This document shows positions 44,130-54,237 of a DNA stretch of 64,000 nucleotides, piece by piece. Origin of the DNA: Casimicrobium huifangae (GTDB lineage Bacteria; Pseudomonadota; Gammaproteobacteria; Burkholderiales; Casimicrobiaceae). The position numbers and the translations under genes were made by a program. The first letter of the stretch is position 1. Each line of letters opens with the position of its first letter. Location of the stretch: positions 1,453,847 through 1,517,846 of the forward strand of contig NZ_CP041352.1 of NCBI RefSeq assembly GCF_009746125.1. The letters run 5' to 3'. Under the pieces are notes generated by a model. The model had not been told where the DNA came from, searched no databases, and worked only from the letters and a program-made list of their open reading frames with translations.

Positions 44130-45662
44130 TCACGCCGCATGCTTCGCCCCTGCCATCGCCAGTCCGATGGATTCACGTGTCCAGTCATCGGCGGCGCGCG
44201 CGTCGGTGAGTTCGCCAGCATGCATCACGGCGATGCGGTCGCCGAGCGCCATCACTTCGTCGAGATCGTCCGAAATCAGCAGCACCGCAGCGCCCGCGTC
44301 TCGTGCGGCGATCAGCTGATCCTGCACAAAGGCGACGGCACCAATGTCGAGGCCCCAGGTCGGCTGGTGCGCGACGATCAGTCGTGCTGGCGCGGCACCA
44401 GCAGGCGGCGTCAGTGCGCGTCCCAGAATCAGCTTCTGCATGTTGCCGCCAGAGAGTGAGCGCGCAGCGGTGTTGAGGCCGGCACCGCGCACGTCGAAGC
44501 GGGAGACGATGGTGCTCGCGTGCTCGCGTGCGTGGGCACCGCGTATCCATCCGCCGCGCGAAAACGCGGGCGATGACAGTCGCTCCGACAGGGCGTTCTC
44601 CCACACCGGCAGGTCTCCAACGACGCCGACGGCATGCCGGTCCTCCGGGACTCGTGCGATACCCAGTCGTACCAGCTGTTCGGGTCGTGCGGGCAGCGCT
44701 TCACCGTTCAGGACGATGTTCCCTGTTTCTGCCTCGATGGTGCCGCACAGCAAGTTGGCCAGCGCCGCCTGGCCGTTGCCGGACACGCCGGCGATGGCGA
44801 CGATCTCGCCCGCATGCAGTGCCAGCGAAACCTCGTGCAGATACTCGCGCCCACGCCGCGGCGTGTTCACGCGTTCGAGCGCACACACGACGGCGCCGCG
44901 CGCGGTCGCTGGGCGCCGTGTGGCGGCCTCGACTCCATGGCCGACCATCCACTGTGCAAGCTGCGATTGCGTGACGTCCGCCGTCGCCGCCTCGGCGACC
45001 AGCCTGCCCGCGCGCAGGACCGCGACGCGGTTGGACACGCGCAGCACTTCGCCGAGTTTGTGACTGATGAAGATGATCGACAGCCCCTGCGCGACCATTT
45101 GACCGAGCGTTGCAAACAGCGACTCGCTCTCCTGCGGCGTCAGTACGGCCGTCGGTTCGTCGAGGATCAGAATGCGCGCGCCGCGATACAGCGCCTTGAG
45201 AATTTCGACGCGCTGCCGCTCGCCGACTGAGAGCGTGCCAACGCGCGCATCCGGGTCCACCGGCAGGCCAAAGCGCTGGGCGACGTCAAGCAGCCGTTGC
45301 CGCGCGTCGTGTCGTCGCGTGAAGGGCTGCCACCATGGCTCGCTGCCGAGCATGATGTTGTCGAGCACGCTCAGGTTGTCCGCCAGCGTGAAATGCTGGT
45401 GCACCATGCCAATCCCGGCGTCCAGCGCAACGCGCGGGTTGCCCGACGGAAGCGGGTGGCCAAACACCTCGATGTCACCGCTGTCGGCAACGTAGTGGCC
45501 GAACAGGATCGACATCAGCGTCGACTTGCCAGCACCGTTCTCACCAAGCAGCGCCAGCACTTCGCCCGCTCCGAGAGTGAGCGAAATGTCATCGTTCGCC
45601 AGCAGCGAGCCGAAGCGTTTGCTGATGTGGCGGAGCTGGAGGACGGGTTGGCCGGTGGTCAC
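44130..45662 (-). CDS. ABC transporter ATPase with two nucleotide-binding domains
   Basis: ATPase of 510 residues with two ABC modules, as in sugar/nucleoside-type importers. The first has Walker A GENGAGKSTLM near 38, the signature LSVGERQRVEI near 146 and Walker B ILILDEPTAVL near 167. The second has a degenerate Walker A (GVSGNGQAALANLL), signature LSGGNMQK near 408 and a late H-loop region. Energises the importer formed with the two permeases and the BMP-family binding protein. A structured repeat lies upstream. Confidence 0.88.
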   Translation of the reverse strand: MTTGQPVLQLRHISKRFGSLLANDDISLTLGAGEVLALLGENGAGKSTLMSILFGHYVADSGDIEVFGHPLPSGNPRVALDAGIGMVHQHFTLADNLSVLDNIMLGSEPWWQPFTRRHDARQRLLDVAQRFGLPVDPDARVGTLSVGERQRVEILKALYRGARILILDEPTAVLTPQESESLFATLGQMVAQGLSIIFISHKLGEVLRVSNRVAVLRAGRLVAEAATADVTQSQLAQWMVGHGVEAATRRPATARGAVVCALERVNTPRRGREYLHEVSLALHAGEIVAIAGVSGNGQAALANLLCGTIEAETGNIVLNGEALPARPEQLVRLGIARVPEDRHAVGVVGDLPVWENALSERLSSPAFSRGGWIRGAHAREHASTIVSRFDVRGAGLNTAARSLSGGNMQKLILGRALTPPAGAAPARLIVAHQPTWGLDIGAVAFVQDQLIAARDAGAAVLLISDDLDEVMALGDRIAVMHAGELTDARAADDWTRESIGLAMAGAKHAA

Positions 45663-45694
45663 GGCGGCGGTTTGGAGAAGGGGGTGAAGGCGGC

Positions 45695-45802
45695 AACCCC
45701 TCCGGCGCTGCGCGCCACCTCCCCTACGCTGTAGGGGAGGCCTGCATCATGAGTCGCCCCTGCAAGGCAGGGGAGATGTCACCGCAGGTGACAGAGGGGT
45801 TG
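45695..45802. repeat. multi-hairpin dispersed repeat
   Basis: Nested structure: outer AACCCCTC / GAGGGGTT arms, a perfect 10-bp stem CCTCCCCTAC-GCT-GTAGGGGAGG (45718-45740), CCCCTGC-AAG-GCAGGGG, and GTCACC-GCA-GGTGAC. It resembles an intergenic repeat widespread in proteobacteria. It sits between the binding-protein gene and the ATPase gene. Confidence 0.75.
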
Positions 45803-45820
45803 GCGGTGTGGCGAAGGCTG

Positions 45821-46822
45821 TTACTTCGCAGTCGACTTCGGTTGCGAGTCGTCCACCTTGACCGTGAACTTGCCCGACAGGATGTCGGCCTCTTTGGCCT
45901 TGACCTTGGCGACGATGTCGGCGGGAACCTTGGTTGCGAAGGTGCCGAGCGGAGCGAGCTCGGAGCCCTTGAATTTCATCATCGAGAACTTGCCGTAATC
46001 CTCGGCGGTGAACTTGCCGGCCTTGACCTTTTTCAGCGCCTCGTCGATGGTCGGCTCCATGTTCCAGAGGGCAGACGCAACTACCGTGTCGGGGTACTTG
46101 TCCTGCGTGTTGATCACGTTTCCGATCGCGAGCTTGCCCTTTTCCTTGGCAGCATCGCTGACGCCAAAGCGCTCGGCGTAGAGCACGTCGGCGCCCTTGT
46201 CGATCATGGCGAACGTGGCTTCCTTGGCCTTGGGCGGATCAAACCAGCTATTGATGAAGCTGACCGTGAACTCGACCTTCGGGTTGGTCTCCTTGGCACC
46301 AGCCATGAAGGCATGCATCAGGCGATTGACCTCGGGGATCGGGAAGCCGCCGACCATGCCGATCTTGTTCGACTTGGTCATGCCGCCGGCCACCATGCCC
46401 GACAGATAGGCCGGCTCCTGGATGTAGTTGTCGAACACGCTGAAGTTGGGCGCCTGCGGCTTGCCCGACGAGCCCATCAGGAACGAGACCTTGGGCGAGT
46501 CCTTGGCGACTTTGCGTGCCGCCGCCTCGACGGCGAACGCCTCGCCGACGATCAGTGTGTTGCCCGCCGCGACGTATTCGCGCATCACGCGTTCGTAGTC
46601 GGCGTTGGCGACGTTCTCGGTGGCTTTGTATTCGATATCGCCGCGCGCCTCGGCGGCCTTGAGCGCCTTGTGGATGCGGCTGACCCATTGCTGCTCGAAG
46701 GGCACTGTGTAAATCGCGGCAACTTTGAGCTTGGCCTGCGCGAAGGTCAGGCCCGGCATGGCGAGCGTGGCGAGCGCAGCAACGGCTGCGGCGGAAAGGG
46801 CTAACTGACGACGGGTGTTCAT
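45821..46822 (-). CDS. BMP-family ABC transporter substrate-binding protein
   Basis: Exported binding protein of 333 residues (signal peptide ALSAAAVAALATLAMPGLTFAQ) of the basic-membrane-protein/PnrA type, whose known members bind purine or pyrimidine nucleosides. Typical stretches are KVAAIYTVPFEQQWVSRIHK near 33, IQEPAYLSGMVAGGM near 137 and KIGMVGGFPIPEVNRLMHAF near 155. Lies directly after upp in a pyrimidine catabolism operon, so the ligand is probably a nucleoside or nucleobase. Confidence 0.88.
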   Translation of the reverse strand: MNTRRQLALSAAAVAALATLAMPGLTFAQAKLKVAAIYTVPFEQQWVSRIHKALKAAEARGDIEYKATENVANADYERVMREYVAAGNTLIVGEAFAVEAAARKVAKDSPKVSFLMGSSGKPQAPNFSVFDNYIQEPAYLSGMVAGGMTKSNKIGMVGGFPIPEVNRLMHAFMAGAKETNPKVEFTVSFINSWFDPPKAKEATFAMIDKGADVLYAERFGVSDAAKEKGKLAIGNVINTQDKYPDTVVASALWNMEPTIDEALKKVKAGKFTAEDYGKFSMMKFKGSELAPLGTFATKVPADIVAKVKAKEADILSGKFTVKVDDSQPKSTAK

Positions 46823-46895
46823 GCGGGGCTCCTGTTATTGGTTGTGTTGTGGTTGCTTGGGCAAACTGGACCGGGTGACGAAAGCAAGAAACGCG

Positions 46896-47525
46896 CTACT
46901 TGGTGCCGAAGATGCGGTCGCCGGCATCGCCGAGACCGGGCAGGATGTAACCATGATCGTTCAGTTCGCGGTCGATCGCCGCCGTAAAGATCGGAACATC
47001 GGGGTGCGCCGCCTGCAGCGCCTTGATGCCTTCGGGGCAGGTCAGCAGGCAGACGAACTTGATCGACTTCGGCCGCGTCTCCTTGACGCGTTCGATGGCG
47101 GCGATGGCCGAGTTACCGGTCGCCAGCATCGGATCGACGACGACCACGTCGCGGTCTTCCATGTGGCTCGGCACCTTGAAGTAGTACTCGACGGCGGTCA
47201 GCGTCTTCGGGTCGCGATAGAGCCCGATGTGGCCGACGCGGGCGCCGGGCACCACGCTCAGCATGCCGTCGAGAATGCCGGTGCCGGCGCGCAGGATCGA
47301 CACGAACACCAGCTTCTTGCCGTCGATCACCTTGGCCTTGGTGGTCTCAAGCGGCGTCTCGATCTCGATCTCCTGCATGCCAACGTCGCGTGTGACCTCG
47401 TAGGTCATCAGCATCGCGAGTTCGTTGAGCAGGCGGCGGAAACTGTTGGTGCTGGCGTCCTTGCGCCGCATCAGCGTGAGTTTGTGCTGGACGAGCGGGT
47501 GATCGACGAGGGTGACGTTGGCCAT
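46896..47525 (-). CDS. upp: uracil phosphoribosyltransferase
   Basis: Converts uracil and PRPP to UMP. At 209 residues it is full-length; the PRPP-binding motif [14 protein letters not shown] near 126-139 and the uracil-binding C-terminal region [13 protein letters not shown] near 192 are present. In the URC uracil-degradation route described in yeast this enzyme (Urc6) is required, and its position between urc4 and the importer genes fits both salvage and catabolism. Confidence 0.95.
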   Translation of the reverse strand: MANVTLVDHPLVQHKLTLMRRKDASTNSFRRLLNELAMLMTYEVTRDVGMQEIEIETPLETTKAKVIDGKKLVFVSILRAGTGILDGMLSVVPGARVGHIGLYRDPKTLTAVEYYFKVPSHMEDRDVVVVDPMLATGNSAIAAIERVKETRPKSIKFVCLLTCPEGIKALQAAHPDVPIFTAAIDRELNDHGYILPGLGDAGDRIFGTK

Positions 47526-47545
47526 GATGTGTCTATTGTCGTTAA

Positions 47546-48801
47546 TCAGAAAACAGTAGCGTCGCTATTCAGCTGGATCGGTGGCAGGCCGCCGCGCAGG
47601 CGCTGCGCCAGCACGCGTCCGGCGGCCCAGGTGCCGCCCTCGAGCACGCACGCGAGCGGCATCTGCGCTTCGCTACGCCCAAGTATCGCGCGAACGCGCG
47701 GCGCCAGTTCGTCGAGCAGGGCGACGGTCAGCGCGCGCCATTCGATGATGAAATCGTCGCCGACCTGCCAGGTGTGCGTGAGTGCAGAGGGGTCACGCAC
47801 GGCAAGCACGCCGCTGTCGAGCAGCAGTCCGCCGTTGCGGTATTCGGGCAGGCCAGTCAGCGCGTCGAGTCCGGTGACCGCGACCCCGGCCCATTCGAAC
47901 GGCTCCAGCAGCGAATAGCTGAGCCATTGCGACAGCTTGTGAAACGGCATCCAGCCGTCGCTTGCGCCTTCGCCACGCGCCGCAGCGAAGCGCCAGCAGT
48001 CGCCGAGCGCGGTGCCGTCGGGCAGGCGGTTCGGCGCTGGCCAGACTTCGGACAGCGTGTCTAGCAGCGCCACCAGCACCGCGTGCGCCGTGATGCCGCC
48101 TTGCGCGTCGGCGCACAACAGATCGAACAGCGCACCGGGACGGCCGAGTGCCCCGAAGACGTCCGGTTGTTGCGCCAGCGTGTCGCCCAGGCGGCGCAGC
48201 AGTGTCACACGGCCGTCGAGACCGACCAGCGGACTGTCGGCGCCCACCTGAAAGGCTTCGGCGAGCGCCTCTGCGGTCACGGCGCGCAGGCCGGCCGCGT
48301 CGGCGCGCAGCGGCACCGCAGGGTCGGACGAGAAGAGGCCTCCAACAAATGCTCGATAGCTGGCGACGCCCAGGCCCTCGGAGCGCGTGAAGCGCTGGCC
48401 GCTCGACGCCTCGACATAGCCCCAGTCCGGCCCGGCACCGGCGTCTAGCAGGACGCTCACGACGGTGAGGTCGATCTGCGTACGCGCGCGCTCGGCGGCG
48501 CTCACGTTGCCCAGCAGGCGGTCGAGCTCGCCGCGGCGATCGACGCCGCCGGCCTCAAAGTGACGCCAGCGGCTGTGATACGGGATCGGCCCGCCGCCGT
48601 AGCGATCGTGCGTGACCTGCGCCACCAGCGCCGCAGCAGCAGCGATGGTGGCATCGTCGCCGACCGTGAAGGCTGCGGATAGTCCAGCGCGTGCGCCTAC
48701 GAGCAGTGCATGTGCACGCTTGCGCACAGCGGCCGTGCTGCGCAGTTCACGCAGAACCGACTGCGTCGCCAGTGACGAGGATTCTGTTGCGGTCGCTGCG
48801 T

Positions 48802-48805
<4 letters not shown>
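47546..48805 (-). CDS. urc4: URC4/DUF1688-family protein of uracil catabolism
   Basis: Cytoplasmic protein of 419 residues of the DUF1688 family, the bacterial counterpart of fungal Urc4. Recognisable stretches are [17 protein letters not shown] near 76, [18 protein letters not shown] near 288 and [17 protein letters not shown] near 318. Urc4 is required for use of uracil as nitrogen source by a route distinct from the Rut and reductive pathways; its reaction is not settled. The ATG overlaps the urc1 stop by 4 bp, and upp follows 20 bp later. Confidence 0.88.
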
Positions 48806-50079
<1,274 letters not shown>

Positions 50080-50158
50080 GATGGCAATGCGCTTTGGAAG
50101 TCATTGCCGTAGCTTAGCAAGAAGCGTGCGCTGGTGCGGCACGCTGTTGCAATGTTGG

Positions 50159-51232
50159 CTATAACGATTCGGCAATAAATCTGCCGACGTCGGCCGTGGA
50201 TGCGGTACCCCCGAGGTCCGGCGTGCGCACGGCGCTGGCCGTACTCTTCTCGCACGCAGCGAGGATGGCGTCGTGCGCGGCCTTGTGGCCCAGCCATTCG
50301 AGCATCATGGCGCCGCACCAGATCTGGCCGATCGGGTTGGCGATGCCTTTGCCGGCAATGTCGGGCGCGCTGCCGTGCACCGGCTCGAACAGGCTCGGGA
50401 ACTTGCGGTCCGGATTGATGTTGGCGCTGGGTGCGATGCCGATGGTGCCGGTGCAGGCGGGGCCGAGGTCGGACAGGATGTCGCCGAACAGGTTGCTGGC
50501 AACGACCACATCGAAGAACGCCGGACGCTGCACGAAGTGCGCAGTGAGGATGTCGATATGGAACTTGTCGAGCGTCAGCCCGGGATAGGCCTTGGCCATC
50601 TCGGCGCAGCGCTCATCCCAGTACGGCATGCTGATCGAGATGCCGTTGGACTTGGTGGCACTGGTCAGGTGCTTTTTCGGGCGGCTCTGCGCCAGCTCAA
50701 ATGCAAACTTGAGGATGCGGTCGACGCCGGTGCGGGTGAACACCGATTCCTGCAGTACGAACTCGCGCTCGGTGCCGCCGAACATGCGACCGCCGACACT
50801 CGAATACTCACCCTCGGTGTTCTCGCGCACAATGTAGAAGTCAATTTCGCCCGCCTTGTACGGCGAGCCGTCCTTTTTGACGACCGGCGCCGTGACGCCC
50901 GGCATCAGCCGCGCCGGGCGCAGGTTCACGTACTGGTCGAACTCGCGACGGAACAGCAGCAGCGAGCCCCACAGCGAGACGTGATCGGCGATCTTCGCGG
51001 GCCAGCCGACGGCGCCGAAGTAGATCGCGTCATGGCTGCCAATCTGCGCCTTCCAGTCGTCCGGCAGCATCTTGCCGTGCTTCTCGTAGTAGTCCCACGA
51101 TGAAAAATCGAAGTGATCGAAGGCGAGCGGAATGTTGAACTTTTTCGCGGCGGCTTCGAGCACGCGGATGCCTTCCGGCATCACTTCCTTGCCGATGCCG
51201 TCACCGGCGATGACTGCGATTCGTTTGGTCAT
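50159..51232 (-). CDS. tartrate/D-malate dehydrogenase-like isopropylmalate-family enzyme
   Basis: NAD-dependent beta-decarboxylating dehydrogenase of 357 residues from the isocitrate/isopropylmalate family, closest in pattern to tartrate dehydrogenase/D-malate dehydrogenase (DmlA/TtuC). Features: IAVIAGDGIGKEVMPEG at the start, DFYIVRENTEGEYSSVGG near 135, NLFGDILSDL near 248 and EPVHGSAPDIAGKGIANPIG near 283. It lies 79 bp upstream of urc1 on the same strand; whether it belongs to the uracil operon is unclear. Palindromic element copy D lies 94 bp before its ATG. Confidence 0.85.
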   Translation of the reverse strand: MTKRIAVIAGDGIGKEVMPEGIRVLEAAAKKFNIPLAFDHFDFSSWDYYEKHGKMLPDDWKAQIGSHDAIYFGAVGWPAKIADHVSLWGSLLLFRREFDQYVNLRPARLMPGVTAPVVKKDGSPYKAGEIDFYIVRENTEGEYSSVGGRMFGGTEREFVLQESVFTRTGVDRILKFAFELAQSRPKKHLTSATKSNGISISMPYWDERCAEMAKAYPGLTLDKFHIDILTAHFVQRPAFFDVVVASNLFGDILSDLGPACTGTIGIAPSANINPDRKFPSLFEPVHGSAPDIAGKGIANPIGQIWCGAMMLEWLGHKAAHDAILAACEKSTASAVRTPDLGGTASTADVGRFIAESL

Positions 51233-51325
51233 GTTGATGTTGCGCTACTGCTGCAGTGAGTGGGTGACGGCAGTCTAGCGGCGCAGTCTGTCAAACCATT
51301 CGCGGGTAGCTCGCTGGAACCATCA

Positions 51326-51440
51326 ACTTTTTTGTCAATGCTCCATTTGACAGGGGCCTAACGGGTAAATTGAAGAAAGTCGACTTTCTTAAGTTTCGCG
51401 CTCAAGCCCAATAAAAATCGTTTGTCCAGTTACTTAGCTG
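51326..51440. repeat. 115-bp palindromic element, copy D
   Basis: T-tract 51328-51333, GGGCC 51354-51358, core AGTCGACT 51378-51385, AGCCC 51405-51409, then a degenerate right end (TTAGCTG). The spacers are 19/19 bp. The centre is an 18-bp perfect palindrome, AAGAAAGTCGACTTTCTT (51373-51391 region). Lies between the dehydrogenase start and the small membrane protein gene. Confidence 0.82.
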
Positions 51441-51473
51441 TTGCGAACGTTACCGCTTGGTTATGCGATGGCT

Positions 51474-51719
51474 TTAGCTGACGAACAGCAATGGCCAAAG
51501 CAGCGCTGCGCCGATGGCGAGTGCAAACACCAGCGCGACAAATAGGAATATCGCCAGCAGCGAGAACGGCAGCAACAGCGCGACGATCACCGGAGTGAGC
51601 AGCAACAGCGCCGCCACGCCGCAGGTGATGGCGAGCAGCCAGCCGATCAGATCGGGCGCGAAGTACATCAACATTGCGACGACCACAATCAGGGCAACGA
51701 CGGTAAGCGCGGTGAGCAT
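51474..51719 (-). CDS. small hydrophobic membrane protein
   Basis: Protein of 81 residues consisting almost wholly of two or three membrane helices (ALTVVALIVVVAMLMYF, LLAITCGVAALLLLTPVIVALLL, LLAIFLFVALVFALAIGAALL). I do not recognise a family. It is supported by AAAGGGGACTCC just before the ATG. Single gene; the next minus-strand gene starts 94 bp downstream of element D. Confidence 0.62.
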   Translation of the reverse strand: MLTALTVVALIVVVAMLMYFAPDLIGWLLAITCGVAALLLLTPVIVALLLPFSLLAIFLFVALVFALAIGAALLWPLLFVS

Positions 51720-51888
51720 GGAGTCCCCTTTGTGCTGTTGAGCAGACGATCAGGCGTTCTGCCTGCCTGGCGACAGGTTTTGTTCAAGCGAGAACAGAGC
51801 GCATCGTAGCGGGCACCAGATTACGATCCAGACGCGTGCGACGAATCGCGGGTAGCGCAGCCGAATCGCGTGGCCTGCGCGGCAGGCC

Positions 51889-52779
51889 CTAGTCAGCAAG
51901 GAACGGCAATGCGGCGGCAAGCAAGGCGTCAGGCGCTTCCTCGGGAATGTAGTGTCCGCAAGGGACTGAGCTACCTTGAACATTGACGGCCACGCGTCGC
52001 CAGTCATCAAGCGGCTTGAAGCACTTTTCGATGATGCCATTGGCGCCCCAGAGCACCTGCAGCGGCTGCGTGACCTTGCGGCCGGCCTCGCGGTCGGCCC
52101 GGTCGTGCTCCAGGTCGATCGTTGCTGCGGCGCGATAGTCCTCGCAGATCGAATGCGCAATGCCGGGCAGGCGGATGCAGCGACGATACTCGGCCAGTGC
52201 TTCCGGCGCGAAGGCGCTGAGCCCCGCGTGGCGGTTGCCCATCATCTTCTCGATGAAGAACTCCGGGTTTGCCTCGATCATCGTCTCCGGCAGCGGCTCA
52301 CGCTGGATCAGGAAGAACCAGTGAAAGTAAGCGCGCGCGAATTCCATGTTGGTCTGCTCGTACATCGCAAGCGTCGGTGCGATGTCGAGCAGCGTCGCGC
52401 GTTCGACCGAGTCGGCATGGTCGACCAGCATGCGATGCGCCACCCGCGCGCCACGGTCGTGCGCGAGCACGCGATAGCGCGCGAAGCCTAGCGATTGCAT
52501 CAGCTCCACCATGTCCTTCGCCATCTCGCGTTTGCTGTAAGGCGCGTGGTTCACGCTGGCATCGGACGGCGGCTTGTCACTGTCGCCGTAGCCGCGCAGG
52601 TCGGGCGCGACCAGCGTGAAATGCTCGCCGAGCGCTGGCCACACCTCGTGCCAGATCAGGTGCGTCTGCGGGTGACCGTGCAACAGCAGCAGCGGTGGTT
52701 TGCTGCGATCATTAGTGACACGGGCGTTGAGTGTGATGCCATTGGCGGCAATGCGATGGAGGGCAGTGTTCGCGATCAT
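51889..52779 (-). CDS. alpha/beta hydrolase, fluoroacetate/haloacetate dehalogenase-like
   Basis: Hydrolase of 296 residues. Oxyanion region LLLLHGHPQTHLIWHEVW near 30, a substrate-binding RGYGDSDKP near 60, nucleophile Asp in LAHDRGARVAHR near 107, and catalytic His in VPCGHYIPEEAP near 274. An Asp nucleophile within HDRG and the Trp in LWGAN near 247 match the haloacetate dehalogenase branch (DehH1) rather than ordinary Ser esterases. Predicted to release halide from a short haloacid, or to be a related epoxide-type hydrolase. Single gene. Confidence 0.82.
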   Translation of the reverse strand: MIANTALHRIAANGITLNARVTNDRSKPPLLLLHGHPQTHLIWHEVWPALGEHFTLVAPDLRGYGDSDKPPSDASVNHAPYSKREMAKDMVELMQSLGFARYRVLAHDRGARVAHRMLVDHADSVERATLLDIAPTLAMYEQTNMEFARAYFHWFFLIQREPLPETMIEANPEFFIEKMMGNRHAGLSAFAPEALAEYRRCIRLPGIAHSICEDYRAAATIDLEHDRADREAGRKVTQPLQVLWGANGIIEKCFKPLDDWRRVAVNVQGSSVPCGHYIPEEAPDALLAAALPFLAD

Positions 52780-52808
52780 GCGCGGAGTTTAGAACTTGTC
52801 GGCTGGCC

Positions 52809-53447
52809 TCAAACGCGGATCAGACCGAGCGCGACCGCACGCCCGACATCGGCAGGCTCGTCCACATCCCAAAGCCGCGGCATTTCGGCCCAGCGCTCAT
52901 TGGCGGCGGCAAGTGCGGCGCGCGTTTGCGCCATTACCGCGTCGGTGCTCCACGCGACGCCGGAGAACGGCACAGCATTGGGCGCATTGCTGCCCACCAG
53001 GACATAGCCGCCATCTTCAGCAGGGGTGAAAACCCATCGGTTGCCGGCGTCCAGTGTCGCTGCGGCCGACGCGAGATCGCCCGCTGTCAGCGCCGGGCAA
53101 TCGGTGCCGATCAGCAGTACGCGTTGCCTGTCGGCAGCAAGCGACTGCAGGCAATGCAGCATGCGCGCGCCGAGGTCTTCGCCCTGCTGCAGGAACACAG
53201 GCAGATTGAAATCGCGGCTCCACTGCCTGATGGCTGGGTGCTCAGTGTCGTCGGCGACCCACAGCGACGCCGTGGCCGCGTATTGCTCGCGGGCGTCGTT
53301 GACGGTCTGCAGGGCGTGCAGCGCAAGCTGGAGATAGATGGCGGCTGCGCCACCGGCACCGAATTGAGGGATCAGCCGCGTCTTGACGCGCCCTGCGACG
53401 GGTGCCTTGCAGAAAACAGCGATGTGAAACGGCAAGCGGCTAGTCAT
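52809..53447 (-). CDS. TIGR04282/DUF2064-family glycosyltransferase
   Basis: Cytoplasmic GT-A-like protein of 212 residues of the type found beside arsenosugar genes. It has AVFCKAPVAGRVKTRL near the start, LLIGTDCPALTAGDL near 118 (nucleotide and Mg binding region) and FTPAEDGGYVLVG near 145. It could transfer a nucleotidyl or sugar group in making a modified arsenical. ATG 53447 gives the family-typical N-terminus. It follows the partner glycosyltransferase and ArsS on the same strand. Confidence 0.82.
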   Translation of the reverse strand: MTSRLPFHIAVFCKAPVAGRVKTRLIPQFGAGGAAAIYLQLALHALQTVNDAREQYAATASLWVADDTEHPAIRQWSRDFNLPVFLQQGEDLGARMLHCLQSLAADRQRVLLIGTDCPALTAGDLASAAATLDAGNRWVFTPAEDGGYVLVGSNAPNAVPFSGVAWSTDAVMAQTRAALAAANERWAEMPRLWDVDEPADVGRAVALGLIRV

Positions 53448-53473
53448 GCTGACGCACCGGGCCGGCGACGAAG

Positions 53474-54223
53474 TTATTTGTAGCCATACCAGCGAGCGAG
53501 TCGCACTGGCGATACGCCGAGCCAGTAAGCCAATCGCAGCCACCACATCAGGAGGATTGTTCTCCAGACGCCGTGCCTGAGCCAACGACGCGGCGAAGTC
53601 GTCACCCTGTCGCGCAGGCAGGCAGGTGGCGAAACCTTCTTGAGTCGCCTGGACAGCTCAATGTCCTCCATCAGCGGCTGCATTGGAAAGCCGCCTGTGC
53701 GCTCGAATGCCGCGCGGGTGAAGAAAAGGCACTGATCGCCGGTGGCGATTCCGGTGACGCGCGAACGCCAGTTCATCATGAAGGCGATGACGTTAAGCAT
53801 TGCCGGCAGCCGCCCGACTTCACCGCCCGGATCGCCAAAACATACGTCGAATCGGCCCCAGTCTGCCCCTTTGCTCAGCGCGTCAAGAATCAGGCGGTCG
53901 GCGTCAGCCGGCAACTGCGTGTCGGCATGCAGGAACAGCAGTGCCTCATGATGCGCAACCTGTGCCCCCGCGTTTTGCTGACTCGCACGTCCGCGGGCCG
54001 CAACGATGACACGGTCAGCAAACGGTTGCGCGACGTTTAACGTACCGTCACTGCTGCCGCCGTCTACCACGATCACTTCGCAGCCACGTTGGCGCAGTGC
54101 TACCAGCGCTTGCAGCGTTGCCTGGAGCTGCGGTGCCTCGTTGAGTACGGGCAGGACGATGGAAAGCTTCAAGGTCAGTCGGTCAGCGTCCCGGTATTGC
54201 GGGGGGCTCGCCGTTGCGCGCAT
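53474..54223 (-). CDS. TIGR04283-family glycosyltransferase 2
   Basis: Family 2 glycosyltransferase of 249 residues: LSIVLPVLNEAPQLQATLQ near 22, VIVVDGGSSDGT near 52 (Asp in the DGGSSD site), LLFLHADTQLPADAD near 95, and a C-terminal hydrophobic tail (RTILLMWWLRLAYWLG). This subfamily is linked to arsenosugar biosynthesis. ATG 54223 is chosen, 14 bp past the ArsS stop; the longer frame would overlap ArsS. Confidence 0.85.
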   Translation of the reverse strand: MRATASPPQYRDADRLTLKLSIVLPVLNEAPQLQATLQALVALRQRGCEVIVVDGGSSDGTLNVAQPFADRVIVAARGRASQQNAGAQVAHHEALLFLHADTQLPADADRLILDALSKGADWGRFDVCFGDPGGEVGRLPAMLNVIAFMMNWRSRVTGIATGDQCLFFTRAAFERTGGFPMQPLMEDIELSRRLKKVSPPACLRDRVTTSPRRWLRHGVWRTILLMWWLRLAYWLGVSPVRLARWYGYK

Positions 54224-54237
54224 CGGCGACGACGTGG

